In this document: positions 62,667 through 64,000 of the stretch, piece by piece | Position numbering within the stretch: the first letter of the stretch is position 1 | How the letters are laid out: every line of letters begins with the position of its first letter | Source of the DNA: Sphingobacterium kitahiroshimense | GTDB taxonomy: Bacteria > Bacteroidota > Bacteroidia > Sphingobacteriales > Sphingobacteriaceae | Assembly (NCBI RefSeq): GCF_025961315.1 | Contig: NZ_JAOQNK010000001.1 | Coordinates: forward strand, 2,790,001 to 2,854,000 | Reading direction: 5' to 3' | DNA length: 64,000 bases | The notes under the pieces: model-generated | Seen by the model: only the letters and a program-made list of their open reading frames with translations | Databases searched by the model: none | Told to the model about the DNA's origin: nothing | Translations under genes and position numbers: made by a program

Positions 62667-64000
62667 ATGATAAAACTATTTTTTAAAACTTTTCTACGCA
62701 ATATAAAACGTAATCCATTAAGTGGAATTATCAATATAATCGGTCTAGCATTGGGATTTACAGTCGTCATAATTAGTTCATTGTGGATAATGAAGCAGTT
62801 TTCTGTTGACAAAAACTTCAAAAACTACGATGATATCTACCAGGTCATGATCACAGGTACATTTAATGGTGAGAAGTCTACAGATCGATCTACTCCCATA
62901 CCATTGGCTAAGCTATTGCAATCTGATTTTAAAAATGAAATGCAACATATTACTTTAGTCAGTAAACGTGAAAATGCTAATTTTAAGAGTGGTGAAAAAA
63001 GGATCACTGGCAAAGGATTGTATGCAATGGGTGCATTTTCTGAACTTTTCACATTTGAATCTATAAAAGGAGACGTATCTACACCTGCCCTACCATCAAA
63101 AATGATTATTTCCGAATCATTAGCACGTCGGTTATTTGGAGATGTAGACGTTATAAGTAAAGTCGTTGAACTTAACGGTAAAGCGCAGTACCAGATAACA
63201 GGCGTTTATGCTGACTTGCCAGAAAATAGTACTTTTCATCAATTGGATTATATATTGCCATTTTGCGACTATCTGAAACAAAACCCTGATGCCGATCAAA
63301 GTTGGGGTAATTGTTTTTTCCATACCTATGCCTCTATTCAAAATCCGCTCTCTCTACCTTCATTAGAGAGAACGACAACCACCATTTTAAAATCGAAACT
63401 TACAGACATAGATCCTGAAGTTCTTTTACATCCTATGTCTAAATGGTATTTGTATGATGATTTTAAAAATGGTAAAAATATCGGTGGGCAGATTCAATAT
63501 GTTTGGATGTTTGCATTGGTAAGTGCTTTGATTATTTTGCTAGCATGTATTAACTTTATCAACCTCAGTACCGCTAGAAGTATCAAAAGAGGTAAAGAAA
63601 TCGGTATATTAAAATCGATCGGCGTAAATCGCCGCCAATTGATTCAGGGCTTTTTATTTGAATCTATCTTATCTGTATTTTTAGCATTTATACTCAGCCT
63701 CCCCCTTATACTCTTACTTCTTCCATGGATAAACGGTTTTATAGGAACTGAATTACGAATACCTTTTCATTCGATATTTTTCTATCTTATTGCTTTCTTA
63801 AGCATCGTTCTTCTTGGTCTTTCATCCGGATTATATCCATCCCTGTTCCTAACTTCATTTAATCCAATTTTAGCACTTAAAGGAAAATCAATTCAAGGAA
63901 ATAGTAAATTTAAAGCGCGGAAGATTATGGTTGTTATTCAGTTCGCTATTTCTATTTTTATGATGATCGCCACATACCTCGTCATCACCCAATTAAACTA
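62667..64000 (+). CDS. FtsX/MacB-like ABC permease, paralog 9 (3' end beyond right edge)
   Basis: 444 codons of a further permease, read from ATG 62667 (MIKLFFKTFLRNIKRNPLSG) and open at the window end. It is the most divergent copy: FSVDKNFKNYDD replaces the usual DELSYDRFH, and the first signature is KEIGILKSIGV (near 310), with Leu replacing Arg. ACINFINLSTARSIKRGKEIG confirms family membership. It follows paralog 8 by 54 bp. Confidence 0.88.
   Translation, partial: MIKLFFKTFLRNIKRNPLSGIINIIGLALGFTVVIISSLWIMKQFSVDKNFKNYDDIYQVMITGTFNGEKSTDRSTPIPLAKLLQSDFKNEMQHITLVSKRENANFKSGEKRITGKGLYAMGAFSELFTFESIKGDVSTPALPSKMIISESLARRLFGDVDVISKVVELNGKAQYQITGVYADLPENSTFHQLDYILPFCDYLKQNPDADQSWGNCFFHTYASIQNPLSLPSLERTTTTILKSKLTDIDPEVLLHPMSKWYLYDDFKNGKNIGGQIQYVWMFALVSALIILLACINFINLSTARSIKRGKEIGILKSIGVNRRQLIQGFLFESILSVFLAFILSLPLILLLLPWINGFIGTELRIPFHSIFFYLIAFLSIVLLGLSSGLYPSLFLTSFNPILALKGKSIQGNSKFKARKIMVVIQFAISIFMMIATYLVITQLN

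Noticed and set aside
42136..64000. Permease array as a mis-assembly or recent amplification
   Set aside because: The copies differ throughout in protein sequence, spacing and tails; no long identical DNA blocks were seen.

Overview
The window comes from a Bacteroidota chromosome, most likely Sphingobacterium or a close Sphingobacteriaceae relative. Four things point there: a SusC/SusD starch locus, promoters of the TTTG-N(18-20)-TAnnTTTG type, a Bacteroidota-style 16S rRNA, and large MacB-like FtsX permeases. This is recognition by eye; no database search was run.

Positions 1-33.8 kb read almost entirely on the minus strand. In transcription order: four tRNAs (Thr-TGT, Tyr-GTA, Gly-TCC, Thr-GGT), tuf, tRNA-Trp, secE, nusG, rplK-rplA-rplJ-rplL, rpoB-rpoC, a 1.2 kb gene-free gap, and one rRNA operon (16S, tRNA-Ile, tRNA-Ala, 23S, 5S). 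Next come a LacI-family regulator and a maltodextrin/starch utilisation locus: surface GH13 lipoprotein, SusC, SusD, SusE-like lipoprotein, periplasmic SusA-like GH13, beta-phosphoglucomutase, and a GH65 maltose phosphorylase cut by the left edge. Two perfect palindromes around GGGAACGTTCCC flank the likely locus promoter and are the obvious LacI-family operators. The pathway would bind and cut starch at the surface, import oligosaccharides through SusCD, trim them in the periplasm, and split maltose by phosphorolysis in the cytosol.

From 34.2 to 36.0 kb there are a BamA/TamA-like outer-membrane barrel protein and a methyltransferase relative that appears to have lost its SAM-binding core.

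From 36.4 to 64.0 kb lies what looks like one dedicated transport and regulatory system. A membrane histidine kinase with almost no extracytoplasmic loop, a sigma-54 response regulator and a TolC-type outer-membrane channel run leftward. A periplasmic adaptor (HlyD/MacA type), one FtsX/MacB-like permease, a single MacB/LolD-type ATPase and then eight more ~800-residue FtsX-like permeases run rightward; the ninth permease is cut by the right edge. The divergent control region has two identical-arm inverted repeats (GTGTTCG-N4-CGAACAC), the expected form of enhancer sites for the sigma-54 activator. A related palindrome plus a sigma-54-like -24/-12 element precedes the seventh permease. Nine permeases with one visible ATPase, wired to a two-component system and an adaptor/channel pair, is the most unusual thing in the window.
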